A DNA stretch of 64,000 nt from Clostridium estertheticum subsp. estertheticum (GCF_001877035.1 NZ_CP015756.1:4696575-4760574); one strand, 5' to 3'. Shown: positions 25,327 through 35,270, counted from the stretch's first letter. Notes: generated by a model from the sequence alone, not told the origin. Translations and numbers: made by a program.

Positions 25327-26313
25327 ATGAGCACTTTCATGTTTAAAAATGAAAATTATAAATATACTCCTGTGAGTAATATTTTTATAGATAAGTTTAT
25401 GCCTAGAGCTAGAGGTGAATTTGTTAAAGTTTATCTTCTCGGACTAAAGTATTGTACATCTGGAGAAATAGGTGCTACATCTTCTGTAATAGCAAATACT
25501 CTTGGACTTCTAGAAACGGATGTTGTTAATGCTTGGAACTTCTGGAATGATGAAACCATAATTAAAATGACTCCAATTGATAATATGGGTAATTTTAATA
25601 TTGAATTTTTAGACCTTTTAGATGTTCCAAATGAGAATATACAAGGTATAAATCTACTCGAGGAATTAACCAACTCCTCAATAAAAGGCATGCTACAGGA
25701 TATTGAAAAACTATTAGCCAAACCATTATCACCAAAAGAAATGACAATGTATCTAAGCTGGCAAAAAGATTATAATTTTCCCCCAGAATTAATACTTCTA
25801 TTAATTCAATACTGCGTATCAAAAGGTAAAGTTGATTATAGGTATATTGAAACCATTGCCATTGCATGGCATGATGCAGATATTAAAAATATTGAAGATG
25901 CCCAATCTTATATAAAGAAACATGAAGATAAATGGATAAATATTAGAAAAATATTAAATTACCTAGGGATTAAAGCTCCCGAAATAATGAAACCTCAAGA
26001 ACAAATACTAGATAAATGGATAAATGTTTATAAATTTTCTCTCGAAATTATATTTAAAGCTTGCGATATTTGTTTTGATAGACTTAACAGAGCTGATTTT
26101 AAATATATTGATGGGATTCTAAACAGTTGGTTTAAAGACGGCATAAACTCGCTTCAGGACATAGAAAAGAAAGATAAAAAACATGCACTTACTAACAAAC
26201 GTAATACTGCTGGTGGTAAACCTGCTAAAGGCAGCTTTAATGATTATGAACAGAGAGCTTACGACTTTGATGAACTAGAAAAAAAATTACTAGGATGGGA
26301 TAAAAATGATTAA
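25327..26313 (+). CDS. dnaD: DnaD domain replication protein
   Basis: A 328-residue primosome protein with an N-terminal winged-helix DnaB2/DnaD-like region (about 20-110) and two C-terminal DnaD repeats (about 130-205 and 225-290; KEMTMYLSWQKDYNFPPELI is the typical repeat start). It helps load the replicative helicase at origins and restart sites. The start has a GGAAGG ribosome site. Its last 8 bp overlap the helicase loader gene, which confirms the functional pairing. The same protein could be called DnaB in Bacillus nomenclature. Confidence 0.88.
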   Translation: MSTFMFKNENYKYTPVSNIFIDKFMPRARGEFVKVYLLGLKYCTSGEIGATSSVIANTLGLLETDVVNAWNFWNDETIIKMTPIDNMGNFNIEFLDLLDVPNENIQGINLLEELTNSSIKGMLQDIEKLLAKPLSPKEMTMYLSWQKDYNFPPELILLLIQYCVSKGKVDYRYIETIAIAWHDADIKNIEDAQSYIKKHEDKWINIRKILNYLGIKAPEIMKPQEQILDKWINVYKFSLEIIFKACDICFDRLNRADFKYIDGILNSWFKDGINSLQDIEKKDKKHALTNKRNTAGGKPAKGSFNDYEQRAYDFDELEKKLLGWDKND

Positions 26314-27286
26314 AGGTTATCAAACCAAGATATTAAGTATATATGATCAAATAAGACAAGAAGAAGAGTCTGACTTTAGGAAACGAAAAATTCATATAGA
26401 AGAAACCCATCCTGAAATTATTGGATTAGATAAAAAGATAGGTAAATTATGTATAGAACTATCTATTAGTGCCTTGAAGAACACTGATAATAGAGAAAGC
26501 CATTTACATGACTTAAAAGAAAAAATAATGGACCTAAGGGTAAAAAAATCTGAACTATTAGTCTCTAATGGTTTTAACATGGAGTACCTTAATTTACATT
26601 ATAGATGTAATAAATGCCGCGATACCGGGTTTATTGGAAACACTAAATGCTCTTGCTTTAAACAAAAAGTAGTAGATGTTTATTATACTGGATCTGAATT
26701 AAAAAGCATGCTAAAAACTCATAATTTTGATAACTTTAAATTGGATTATTATCCTTCTAGGAAAAGTGAACTTGAATCAATATCTCCAAAAAAGAACATG
26801 GAAAAGATTTTATCTATATCTATGAGCTTTTTGAAAAACTTCGACACTACTGATGAAAATTTATTATTTTACGGGAGTTCTGGAACAGGAAAAACATTTT
26901 TATCTCATTGTATTACAAAGGAATTAATTGATAAAGGTTCCTTTGTAGTATATAGGACGGCTGAGGAATTAATAAGGGCTTTAAAAGATATTAGATTTAA
27001 TAACAATAGTGCTTTAGAAGAATTACTAATAGATTGTGACTTACTTATTATCGATGATTTAGGTACCGAGCAGCTTTCAGATTTTAATAAAGCTGAACTG
27101 TTTAACTTGCTTAATACTAAGTTATTAAAACAAAAGAAAATGGTAGTATCCACCAATTTATCTCTTGAAAGTTTACTTAAAACTTATGCAGAAAGAATAA
27201 CTTCTAGATTATTTGGCAACTTTACTGCTTGCAAATTCTTTGGAGATGATATAAGAATAAAGGAAAACTTGAGTAAACTAAAATAA
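26306..27286 (+). CDS. dnaC: Helicase loader DnaC/DnaI
   Basis: A 326-residue AAA+ ATPase that loads the DnaB helicase. A zinc-binding region lies at C101-x2-C104...C115-x-C117. Walker A is GSSGTGKT (190-197), Walker B is LLIIDDLG, and the sensor region STNLSLESL follows. The N-terminal 90 residues are the helicase-interaction part. It overlaps dnaD by 8 bp. Downstream it is closed by the 48-bp palindromic element at 27308-27355. Confidence 0.93.
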   Translation: MIKGYQTKILSIYDQIRQEEESDFRKRKIHIEETHPEIIGLDKKIGKLCIELSISALKNTDNRESHLHDLKEKIMDLRVKKSELLVSNGFNMEYLNLHYRCNKCRDTGFIGNTKCSCFKQKVVDVYYTGSELKSMLKTHNFDNFKLDYYPSRKSELESISPKKNMEKILSISMSFLKNFDTTDENLLFYGSSGTGKTFLSHCITKELIDKGSFVVYRTAEELIRALKDIRFNNNSALEELLIDCDLLIIDDLGTEQLSDFNKAELFNLLNTKLLKQKKMVVSTNLSLESLLKTYAERITSRLFGNFTACKFFGDDIRIKENLSKLK

Positions 27287-27303
27287 TATTAAAATATAAT
27301 CAT

Positions 27304-27359
27304 TAATAGAAAGTACATATTACTGCAAATGCATTTGTAGTAATATGTACTTTCTATTA
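27304..27359. repeat. 48-bp palindromic element, copy B (after dnaC)
   Basis: The core 27308-27355 has 24-bp arms with a single mismatch; four more bases on each side (TAAT/ATTA) also pair, giving 28-bp arms. It shares 39 of 48 bases with the element at 16998-17045. It lies 17 bp after the dnaC stop and may terminate that operon, but the sequence conservation of both arms in two unrelated loci suggests a mobile or protein-binding repeat. Confidence 0.8.
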
Positions 27360-27411
27360 TTATGCGCTTTTATGAAATACCGATAAAATCTAATGATTTT
27401 TCAGTAAATTA

Positions 27412-27445
27412 AAAAAAGTTCTAAACATTAGTTTAGAACTTTTTT
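27412..27445 (-). terminator. Terminator of the tRNA operon
   Basis: AAAAAAGTTCTAAAC (27412-27426) and GTTTAGAACTTTTTT (27431-27445) form a perfect 15-bp stem with a 4-nt loop directly after the CCA of the last tRNA. Confidence 0.9.
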
Positions 27446-27519
27446 GGAGCTAGCAATAGGAATTGAACCTACAACCTGCTGATTACAAGTCAGCTGCTCT
27501 ACCGTTGAGCCATGCTAGC
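27445..27519 (-). tRNA. tRNA-Thr(TGT), copy 1
   Basis: Cloverleaf with acceptor GCTAGCA/TGCTAGC, anticodon loop CTTGTAA (anticodon TGT) and an encoded CCA. Last tRNA of the minus-strand operon. Confidence 0.96.
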
Positions 27520-27526
27520 AAAAATA

Positions 27527-27603
27527 TGGCGACTCAGAAGGGACTCGGACCCTCGACCTCTGCCGTGACAGGGCAGCACTCTAACCAACTGAGCTACTGA
27601 GCC
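27527..27603 (-). tRNA. tRNA-Asp(GTC), copy 1
   Basis: Acceptor GGCTCAG/CTGAGTC (one G-T pair), anticodon loop CTGTCAC (anticodon GTC), encoded CCA. Confidence 0.96.
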
Positions 27604-27608
27604 ATATA

Positions 27609-27684
27609 TGGTGGGAACAACAGGGTTCGAACCTGTGACCCTCTGCTTGTAAGGCAGATGCTCTCCCAGCTGAGCTATGCTCCC
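27609..27684 (-). tRNA. tRNA-Val(TAC), copy 1
   Basis: Acceptor GGGAGCA/TGTTCCC, anticodon loop CTTACAA (anticodon TAC), encoded CCA. Confidence 0.96.
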
Positions 27685-27697
27685 ATATATGTTTTGG

Positions 27698-27772
27698 TGG
27701 TGACTCCTAGGGGAATTGAACCCCTGTTACCACCGTGAAAGGGTGGTGTCTTAACCGCTTGACCAAGGAGCC
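27698..27772 (-). tRNA. tRNA-Glu(TTC), copy 1
   Basis: Acceptor GGCTCCT/AGGAGTC, anticodon loop CTTTCAC (anticodon TTC), encoded CCA. Confidence 0.96.
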
Positions 27773-27787
27773 TTATTAAATTTTAAA

Positions 27788-27862
27788 TGGAGCTAGCAAT
27801 AGGAATTGAACCTACAACCTGCTGATTACAAGTCAGCTGCTCTACCGTTGAGCCATGCTAGC
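27788..27862 (-). tRNA. tRNA-Thr(TGT), copy 2
   Basis: Same sequence as the copy at 27445-27519, anticodon TGT, encoded CCA. Part of the second copy of a four-tRNA cassette (period 343-345 bp). Confidence 0.96.
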
Positions 27863-27871
27863 TAATAAAAA

Positions 27872-27948
27872 TGGCGACTCAGAAGGGACTCGGACCCTCG
27901 ACCTCTGCCGTGACAGGGCAGCACTCTAACCAACTGAGCTACTGAGCC
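27872..27948 (-). tRNA. tRNA-Asp(GTC), copy 2
   Basis: Same sequence as the copy at 27527-27603, anticodon GTC, encoded CCA. Confidence 0.96.
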
Positions 27949-27953
27949 ATATA

Positions 27954-28029
27954 TGGTGGGAACAACAGGGTTCGAACCTGTGACCCTCTGCTTGTAAGGC
28001 AGATGCTCTCCCAGCTGAGCTATGCTCCC
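27954..28029 (-). tRNA. tRNA-Val(TAC), copy 2
   Basis: Same sequence as the copy at 27609-27684, anticodon TAC, encoded CCA. Confidence 0.96.
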
Positions 28030-28042
28030 ATATATGTTTTGG

Positions 28043-28117
28043 TGGTGACTCCTAGGGGAATTGAACCCCTGTTACCACCGTGAAAGGGTGGTGTCTTAAC
28101 CGCTTGACCAAGGAGCC
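28043..28117 (-). tRNA. tRNA-Glu(TTC), copy 2
   Basis: Same sequence as the copy at 27698-27772, anticodon TTC, encoded CCA. First tRNA of the operon, about 50 bases after the predicted transcription start. Confidence 0.96.
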
Positions 28118-28173
28118 ATAGTCGTTGTCACTTTATTGATTATGTAGTTGGGTCTCGCAACCCGACATAAACT

Positions 28174-28202
28174 ATAATACCTAATTTTTCTTAATGTGTC
28201 AA
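28174..28202 (-). promoter_or_regulatory. Promoter of the eight-tRNA operon
   Basis: On the minus strand TTGACA (28202-28197), 17-bp spacer, TATTAT (28179-28174). Shortly downstream GGGTTGCGAGACCC can form a leader hairpin before the first tRNA. Confidence 0.8.
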
Positions 28203-28433
28203 CATATTTTCTTGCTTTTTTCATTCTTTTTTTTTAATATAGTATATAAATCTAGTAAATTCAACGGTTTAAGCTTTAAATAAATTTTAAATTTTTTTTA
28301 ATATATTACTAAATTCTAGACATACTTTATGATTTTATATAAAATCCATGTTCATCTTACTCATTTTAGGGTAAAATTATAATTAAACAATTTATATTAT
28401 AAACATAATTTTTTCTCGAAGGGAGAGATTTTC
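28203..28433. other. AT-rich intergenic region
   Basis: Between the tRNA promoter and the flavoprotein gene. Very AT-rich with T-runs. I see no small gene, clear promoter or hairpin. Confidence 0.4.
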
Positions 28434-29663
28434 TTGAAACATACTCTTATAATAGTTGGCGGAGGCGCTTCCGGTCTAACAGCTGCTCTTATAGCTAAAG
28501 ATTCTGGTATAGATGTAGCGATAATCGAAGGAAGCGATAGAATTGGCAAAAAAATATTAACTACTGGTAATGGTAGATGTAATATTAGTAATGACAATAT
28601 AAATAATGATAGATACCACAGTGATAATCCTGGTTTCTTTGCAGATACTCTAAATTCTTTTTCTGCAGCAGATACTATAGATTTTTTCGCTTCTTTGGGC
28701 ATACCTTTGGTAACCGTAGATGGAGGTAAAATGTTCCCTATGTCTATGCAGGCCTCCTCAGTTCTTGATATATTAAGATTTTCCCTAGACGAAAAAAACA
28801 TACCGGTCTATACAAATACTAAAGCTAAGGAAATCACTAAAACTAAGAAGGGTTTTAAAATTTATTGCTCAGATAATAGTATATATGAATGTGACAGGTT
28901 GATTCTTGCTGCTGGTGGCAAATGTGCCCCTAAAACAGGTTCTGACGGCTCTGGATATACATTAGCAAGGCAATTAGGCCACGATGTACTTCCTCAAGTA
29001 CCTGCCCTCGTACAGCTTAAATTAAACTATAGCAGGTTAAAAGCTTTATCTGGAGTGAAATTTGATGGCTATGGAGAAATATTTATAAATGGTTTATGTA
29101 TTCAAAAGGAATTTGGAGAAATACTCTTTACGGACTATGGCATTTCTGGCCCTCCAATACTTCAACTTAGCAGGACTGCAGCTTATGGCTTATCTAAAAG
29201 TAATAAAGTTTCTTTAAAAATTGACATGTTACCAAATATTAGCCGTGAAGATCTACCAAAATTTTTAAACAAACATTGGTCATTATTTGAAAGTCGCGAC
29301 CTTTGTGATTCATTTATTGGCATAATTCACAAGAAACTTATTCCAATAATTTTAAAAGAAGCCAAAATAGAAGATATGCATAAAGCTTGCTGCAAATTAG
29401 CGCTAATAGAAAAAGAAGCCATTTATGATTTGCTTAAACATTGGCAATTTGAAGTATCAGGCACTAATTCTTTTTCAAATGCTCAAGTTACTGCAGGAGG
29501 TATTAATACAAAAGAAATTAACCCTCAAACTCTAGAATCTAATATTATAAAGGGCCTGTTTTTTGCAGGTGAAATATTAGATGTTGATGGAGATTGTGGT
29601 GGTTTTAACCTTCAATGGGCATGGAGTTCTGGTGCTGTTGCAGGAAGAAATGCTTCCAAATAG
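28434..29663 (+). CDS. HI0933/BaiN-like FAD-dependent oxidoreductase
   Basis: A 409-residue flavoprotein of the HI0933/YhiN family. It opens with the FAD-binding motif IIVGGGASGLTAALIA, followed by KKILTTGNGRCNISN, a family hallmark, and closes with the second dinucleotide-binding strand LFFAGEILDVDGDCGGFNLQ. Family members include the bile-acid 7-dehydroxylation reductase BaiN, but most have no known substrate. The start is TTG at 28434, which has a GGGAGAG ribosome site and gives the expected N-terminus. It is monocistronic and runs into the inverted-repeat element at 29665. Confidence 0.9.
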   Translation: MKHTLIIVGGGASGLTAALIAKDSGIDVAIIEGSDRIGKKILTTGNGRCNISNDNINNDRYHSDNPGFFADTLNSFSAADTIDFFASLGIPLVTVDGGKMFPMSMQASSVLDILRFSLDEKNIPVYTNTKAKEITKTKKGFKIYCSDNSIYECDRLILAAGGKCAPKTGSDGSGYTLARQLGHDVLPQVPALVQLKLNYSRLKALSGVKFDGYGEIFINGLCIQKEFGEILFTDYGISGPPILQLSRTAAYGLSKSNKVSLKIDMLPNISREDLPKFLNKHWSLFESRDLCDSFIGIIHKKLIPIILKEAKIEDMHKACCKLALIEKEAIYDLLKHWQFEVSGTNSFSNAQVTAGGINTKEINPQTLESNIIKGLFFAGEILDVDGDCGGFNLQWAWSSGAVAGRNASK

Positions 29664-29664
29664 A

Positions 29665-29892
29665 TTTTCTTATATATTACTAATGAAAAGGATAGATTGC
29701 TCAGATTTCTTTCACTTCACCATGTAACTCTAAAATTTATATTATTTACATCTGCTAAAAATCACAAACTCGCTTTCGCTCAAACATGCGATTTTCTTCA
29801 CGCATCTGCAAATAAAATAAATTAAGAATTACTATGGTTTGTTCAAATGAATCCTACGCAATCTATCCTTTTGTTATCATAATATAAGAAAA
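29665..29892. repeat. 228-bp inverted-repeat (MITE-like) element
   Basis: The ends TTTTCTTATAT and ATATAAGAAAA are exact inverted repeats. Just inside, AAAAGGATAGATTGC (29686-29700) and GCAATCTATCCTTTT (29858-29872) pair perfectly. Pairing continues imperfectly inward (CATGTAACTCTAAAATTTAT against ATAAATTAAGAATTACTATG). The centre holds AAAATCACAAACTCGC and ATGCGATTTT. No coding potential is seen. It fills the gap between convergent genes, so it may double as a terminator. Folding as one long hairpin is predicted. It could be a miniature transposable element or a structured RNA. Confidence 0.65.
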
Positions 29893-29915
29893 ATAATTTT
29901 AAGCATCCCATTACA

Positions 29916-30098
29916 TTATTTTTTATTTTCATGTTTCTTTACAGACTTATCAGAATAACGCCATATCATAAATATTAAAACTAGAACTAAACATAATACA
30001 CCAACAGTTATATTCAATTTTCCATAATGTATCCAGCTAAATACTATCATCATAATCCCGATAATTGTTATAATTCGTTTTGCCTTAATAGATTTCAT
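29916..30098 (-). CDS. Small two-helix membrane protein
   Basis: A 60-residue protein with two hydrophobic segments (about 10-27 and 29-47), a basic N-terminus and a basic C-terminal tail (KSVKKHENKK), so both ends probably face the cytoplasm. Ribosome site GAAAGGG. Probably co-transcribed from the thioesterase promoter, 46 bp upstream. No family recognised. Confidence 0.6.
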   Translation of the reverse strand: MKSIKAKRIITIIGIMMIVFSWIHYGKLNITVGVLCLVLVLIFMIWRYSDKSVKKHENKK

Positions 30099-30144
30099 AT
30101 ATTTCCCTTTCTTAAGCGATATATACTTTAGTTAATTCTAGTAA

Positions 30145-30897
30145 CTATACCCAGATACTTTCCAAAAGAGTAAGCTCAACACCCTCTTCATTTACTATTC
30201 TGTGTCTACATATTGTTTTATCAACTTCTTTTATAACCTGCGTGCTTACTTTTATGATTTCACCGTATTTTGTTTCCTTTATGTAAGTCACCTTAATATT
30301 TTTAAGTTCTTTGTTTAATATTATGTCTTCAGGTATTGTCTCTATTGCCCAGGCTGCATATTTAACGTTATTTACGTGCATATTTGTATCAATATCACTG
30401 TATCTTACCTGAAAACTTTTCTCATTATCCACTTCATTTATTGATAATATATTCTCAATGTTTTTTAATGCATTGGGACTATCCTCTATACCATAAACTT
30501 CATATAATTCTTTTGTAACCCTTATCGGTCTTCTTGTATCTGTGTTTATTAAAATCCAAATTGAATCAGCATGACCTATTATATTTCCTTTACCATCAAA
30601 GATATCATATTTTCTATCTGCATAAAACTTTTTAAAAGAATGTGCAAATGTCTCCACCTTTATAGTCTCGTTAAGAAGTGGGTAAGACTTAATTGTTATA
30701 TCCCACTTATATAAGACCCAAGCCATTTTATTCTCTTTAAGGTAGTCTATTCCTACTCCTAAAGTTTCACTTTGATACATTGCCATATCTCCTAGATAAT
30801 TCATTATACTTGTAATCAGAACTCTTTTTTGTATATCTACTTCATAATAATGAATGTTATACTCCCTGCTTGTAACCACTGGAATTTTACTCACCAT
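30145..30897 (-). CDS. Acyl-ACP thioesterase
   Basis: A 250-residue member of the bacterial acyl-ACP thioesterase family, related to plant FatA/FatB. It releases free fatty acids from acyl-ACP. Two hot-dog domains are visible: residues 1-130 (with VLYKWDITI and DSIWILINTDTRRP) and 145-250 (with YSDIDTNMHVNNVKYAAWAIE, carrying the catalytic Asp/Asn/His triad). The length is typical. It lies 10 kb from the fab operon and shows no FabT site upstream. The ATG is preceded by TAGGGGTGAT. Confidence 0.92.
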   Translation of the reverse strand: MVSKIPVVTSREYNIHYYEVDIQKRVLITSIMNYLGDMAMYQSETLGVGIDYLKENKMAWVLYKWDITIKSYPLLNETIKVETFAHSFKKFYADRKYDIFDGKGNIIGHADSIWILINTDTRRPIRVTKELYEVYGIEDSPNALKNIENILSINEVDNEKSFQVRYSDIDTNMHVNNVKYAAWAIETIPEDIILNKELKNIKVTYIKETKYGEIIKVSTQVIKEVDKTICRHRIVNEEGVELTLLESIWV

Positions 30898-30931
30898 ATC
30901 ACCCCTATATTTTTTATAAGTACATAATATC

Positions 30932-30970
30932 TAATAATTTTGTTATTAATAATTTTGTTATTAATAATTT
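30932..30970. repeat. 15-bp AT-rich tandem repeat (2.6 copies)
   Basis: TAATAATTTTGTTAT occurs twice exactly and a third time as TAATAATTT, between the divergent thioesterase and ECF genes. Probably slippage in an AT-rich spacer. Confidence 0.8.
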
Positions 30971-31127
30971 CTTTTATACTTAGATTATATCAAAATAAAC
31001 TGCTTAAACATTCAATAATAAGTTAATATAAATATAAACTTTGATAAATTTTTATTTATGTATGTAATTGTTATGAAATAAGTGATAAAATATTGTTGTC
31101 AGTATTCGTTACGAAACTGAACTATAA

Positions 31128-31162
31128 ATAAGGATTATGAATAGGTCGACTTATATCCTTAT
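31128..31162 (+). other. Leader hairpin of the ECF S-component gene
   Basis: ATAAGGAT and ATCCTTAT (8-bp arms, 19-nt loop) lie 22 bp before the start codon of the transporter gene. It might be an expression platform, but I recognise no riboswitch aptamer upstream. Confidence 0.35.
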
Positions 31163-31184
31163 GGAATAAGAGCGGAGGGAACAC

Positions 31185-31778
31185 ATGATTAATAATAACT
31201 CTATTAAAATCAAAAAAATAAAAACACGTGAACTTACAACCATTGGTATGCTATCAGCAGTTTGTGTAGTACTTGGGTTAACTGGATATGGTTTTATTCC
31301 ACTTCCTGGTTTCAAAGCTACTATAATGCATATTCCGGTTATTATAGGTTCAATAATAGGTGGCCCTATTGTTGGAATGACCATTGGTTTAATATTTGGT
31401 GTTTTCAGTGTTATACAAAACATAACTGCTCCCAATATACTATCTTTTGCTTTTATAAATCCTTTAGTATCTGTATTACCAAGGGTTCTTATTGGTCTTA
31501 CTTCGTACTATGTTTATAAACTAAGCTTTGGTAAAAATGAAAACCTAAGAATTGGACTTGCTACCGTAATCGGTTCTTTAACTAACACATTTGGGGTTTT
31601 AACTATGGTATACATTTTATACGCAGCTAAATTTGCCGTTTCTAAGGGCATAGACCCTTCCATTGCTGCAAAAACTATTTATAGCCTTGCTATAATAAAT
31701 GGTGTTCCAGAAGCCATCATAGCTACTATAATTACCATTCCTGTTATATTGGCCATTAAAAAAATAAGAAAAAATTAA
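31185..31778 (+). CDS. ECF transporter S component
   Basis: A 197-residue membrane protein with about six helices that provides substrate specificity to an energy-coupling-factor vitamin transporter. The N-terminus TRELTTIGMLSAVCVVLG, with an Ala/Ser-rich first helix for docking to EcfT, and the IIGGPIVGMTIGLIFGVFS segment are typical. Similarity is closest to the pantothenate/HmpT-like group, but the vitamin cannot be named from this window. No EcfA/EcfT genes are near, so it would be a group II S-component sharing a module encoded elsewhere. Ribosome site GCGGAGGG. Confidence 0.85.
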   Translation: MINNNSIKIKKIKTRELTTIGMLSAVCVVLGLTGYGFIPLPGFKATIMHIPVIIGSIIGGPIVGMTIGLIFGVFSVIQNITAPNILSFAFINPLVSVLPRVLIGLTSYYVYKLSFGKNENLRIGLATVIGSLTNTFGVLTMVYILYAAKFAVSKGIDPSIAAKTIYSLAIINGVPEAIIATIITIPVILAIKKIRKN

Positions 31779-31783
31779 AAAAC

Positions 31784-31820
31784 AAGACACTTAGCATTTG
31801 CTAAGTGTCTTAATTTTTTT
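31784..31820. terminator. Bidirectional terminator
   Basis: AAGACACTTAGCA and TGCTAAGTGTCTT form a perfect 13-bp stem with a 2-nt centre, with T-runs on both strands. It serves the convergent genes ending at 31778 and 31819. Confidence 0.9.
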
Positions 31821-32004
31821 ATGCGTTTATTGCAGTCATTAATTCTTCTAAATTAAGACCATGAACCATTGATGCTTCTTCTAATGTTTCAGCTTGTGCT
31901 GAAGGGCATCCAACACAACCCATTCCAAAGTTCATTAATACTTGAACTGATTCTGGTTTTTGTCTTACAACTTCGCCTATTGTCATATCCTTAGTTATTT
32001 TCAT
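31819..32004 (-). CDS. DUF1858 domain protein
   Basis: A 61-residue protein consisting only of a DUF1858 domain, with C30-x2-C33 (GMGCVGCPS) and the typical start [14 protein letters not shown]. The domain occurs alone or fused to hybrid-cluster/redox proteins in anaerobes and is thought to be a small disulfide or metal redox module. Substrate or partner is unknown. The gene is monocistronic. Confidence 0.85.
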   Translation of the reverse strand: MKITKDMTIGEVVRQKPESVQVLMNFGMGCVGCPSAQAETLEEASMVHGLNLEELMTAINA

Positions 32005-32161
32005 ATTATATACCTCACTTTATTTTAGTTTGAAATAATTATATCAGAATTTGACTAGTTAATAAATAAAAATATTCACTAACTTTAATTCTCATTCTCA
32101 TTGTATTCTATATACTTAAACTTTACTAGTACGCACTTTTTTAATCTTTAGTATCAATTTG

Positions 32162-32228
32162 TATACTTCATGCATGTTTTCTATATTATTTATATTTTCC
32201 TATAATACAAAAAACATACATGAGTATA
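32162..32228. other. Imperfect hairpin after purA
   Basis: TATACTTCATGCATGTTTT and AAAACATACATGAGTATA pair with one bulge and one mismatch around a 30-nt loop. It lies 18 bp beyond the purA stop and may be its terminator, though no clean T-run follows. Confidence 0.4.
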
Positions 32229-32245
32229 AAATAATTTAATATATA

Positions 32246-33586
<1,341 letters not shown>

Positions 33587-33690
33587 TCAAACTTCATTGC
33601 CTATTATGTTTACTTTATATTTGAATTATACACTTTAAACATTCATATAACCAATTATTTAAATTAATCACCATCGAAGGTGCTGTAATC

Positions 33691-35103
33691 TTAATCTTCC
33701 TTTGTAGTTATATCTCTTGCTACTATGACTCCAGTTGCAGATGCTTGCATTAACCCTCTAGTTATTCCTGCCCCATCCCCTATAGTATACAAATTATTAA
33801 TCGCTGTTTCAAACTTATCATTTGTACTAAATTTACTAGAATAGAACTTAACTTCCACGCCATATAGTAATGTATTTTTGCTATATAATCCTGGTGCTAT
33901 TTTGTCAAAAGCCTTTAATGCCTCTACAATAGACGTTAGATGTCTTTGTGGTAATACAAAACTTAAATCACCCGGTACTGCTGACTTTAGTGTAGGTACT
34001 GTAGTTGACTTACTTAACCTATTAACATCTGTTCTTCTTCCCTTTAGTAAATCCCCAAGTCTTTGAACCATTATTCCTCCACCAGTTAACATATTACCTA
34101 ACTGAGCTATATATTTGCCATAACCAATAGGCTGATTAAACGGCTCTGTAAAACTAGTAGATACAAGCATTGCAAAGTTTGTATTGCTTGTTCTTAGTTT
34201 TTGATCTGAGTAACTATGACCATTTACAACTGCAATGGTATTATCATCATAATACTCCGCTGACACTACTCCACCTGGATTCATACAGAAAGTTCTAACC
34301 TTATTACCAAATGTATCAGAATAATAAACTAATTTTGCTTCATATAAGTCCTTTGTTAGATGATCCATAACAGAATTAGGCACCTCAACTCTTACCCCAA
34401 TATCTACGGCATTGTTAGTAACCTTTATGCCATGTTTTTTAGCTTCATTTGCAATCCACTCAGCCCCACCTCTGCCAGGAGCAGCTACAACATATTTTGC
34501 ATTAACCTTAAATACACCGTCTTTATTCTTTAATAATACTCCAGTAGCTTTATTGTCCTCAATTATTATCTCTTCCACTTCACTAAGTTCGACAAAGTCT
34601 GTATTTGTACTATCTATTAAATGATGATACATAGATTTTAAGACTTCATACGCAAGTTCTGTTCCTAAATGTCTTACAGGGCACTCAACAAGACGAATAT
34701 TGTGTTTACTTGCCTCATATTTAACATCCTCTACTTTATCACTATTAAGTCCATAGACCTTTTCATTTGCTCCAAACTCCATGTATATATCATCACAATA
34801 TTTTATTAATTCTTTTGATTCATCTTCAGACAAATATTCTAGAAGTCTTCCACCAACCTCTGGACTTAGTGAAAGCTTACCATCTGAAAAAGCTCCAGCT
34901 CCAGCCCATCCATATGTTATTCCACAGGGATTACATTTGACACATTTGCCATTGATCCTCGCTGGACATTTTCTTTTCTCTATATTTCTTCCTTTATCAA
35001 CTATAAGTACATTGAGTTCAGGTTTTTTATTAGCAATTTCCAGTGCAGTAAATATTCCCGCTGGACCGGCTCCTACAACAATTACATCGTAAAAATTTTT
35101 CAT
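33691..35103 (-). CDS. FAD-dependent dehydrogenase (COG2509 type)
   Basis: A 470-residue flavoprotein of the group of uncharacterised FAD-dependent dehydrogenases. The N-terminal motif VVGAGPAGIFTALEIA binds FAD. A cysteine group at about 47-62 (CPARINGKCVKCNPCGI) could hold a metal site. The C-terminal YTIGDGAGITRGLMQASATG is the second FAD motif and family signature. Reaction unknown. Upstream a 10-bp hairpin lies in the presumed leader. It is a monocistronic gene between purA and yhaM. Confidence 0.88.
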   Translation of the reverse strand: MKNFYDVIVVGAGPAGIFTALEIANKKPELNVLIVDKGRNIEKRKCPARINGKCVKCNPCGITYGWAGAGAFSDGKLSLSPEVGGRLLEYLSEDESKELIKYCDDIYMEFGANEKVYGLNSDKVEDVKYEASKHNIRLVECPVRHLGTELAYEVLKSMYHHLIDSTNTDFVELSEVEEIIIEDNKATGVLLKNKDGVFKVNAKYVVAAPGRGGAEWIANEAKKHGIKVTNNAVDIGVRVEVPNSVMDHLTKDLYEAKLVYYSDTFGNKVRTFCMNPGGVVSAEYYDDNTIAVVNGHSYSDQKLRTSNTNFAMLVSTSFTEPFNQPIGYGKYIAQLGNMLTGGGIMVQRLGDLLKGRRTDVNRLSKSTTVPTLKSAVPGDLSFVLPQRHLTSIVEALKAFDKIAPGLYSKNTLLYGVEVKFYSSKFSTNDKFETAINNLYTIGDGAGITRGLMQASATGVIVARDITTKED

Positions 35104-35162
35104 TTCATATGCCTCCTTATACTACTCCGTATAGAATAAAAATTATCACTGGTTGCCATACC

Positions 35163-35190
35163 CCTTAATATTAGCAGAGCAATATTAAGG
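35163..35190. other. Leader hairpin upstream of the FAD dehydrogenase gene
   Basis: CCTTAATATT and AATATTAAGG (perfect 10-bp arms, 8-nt loop) lie about 60 bp before the start. It may be a protein operator or RNA hairpin; no T-run on the minus strand. Confidence 0.4.
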
Positions 35191-35270
35191 AGTCAATACA
35201 AAATACGAATATTAGTAATTTTTTTGTGATAATAGTTCGTGTATATTTTCACTAAAGTACTCTACATATA

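Noticed and set aside
31020..31184. Riboswitch upstream of the ECF S-component
   Set aside because: I could not match the leader to TPP, FMN, folate or other vitamin aptamers; only a simple hairpin is visible.
32088..32105. Fur-box-like sequence (repeated GAGAATGA on the minus strand)
   Set aside because: Only a partial match, without a second half-site or an iron-related gene behind it.
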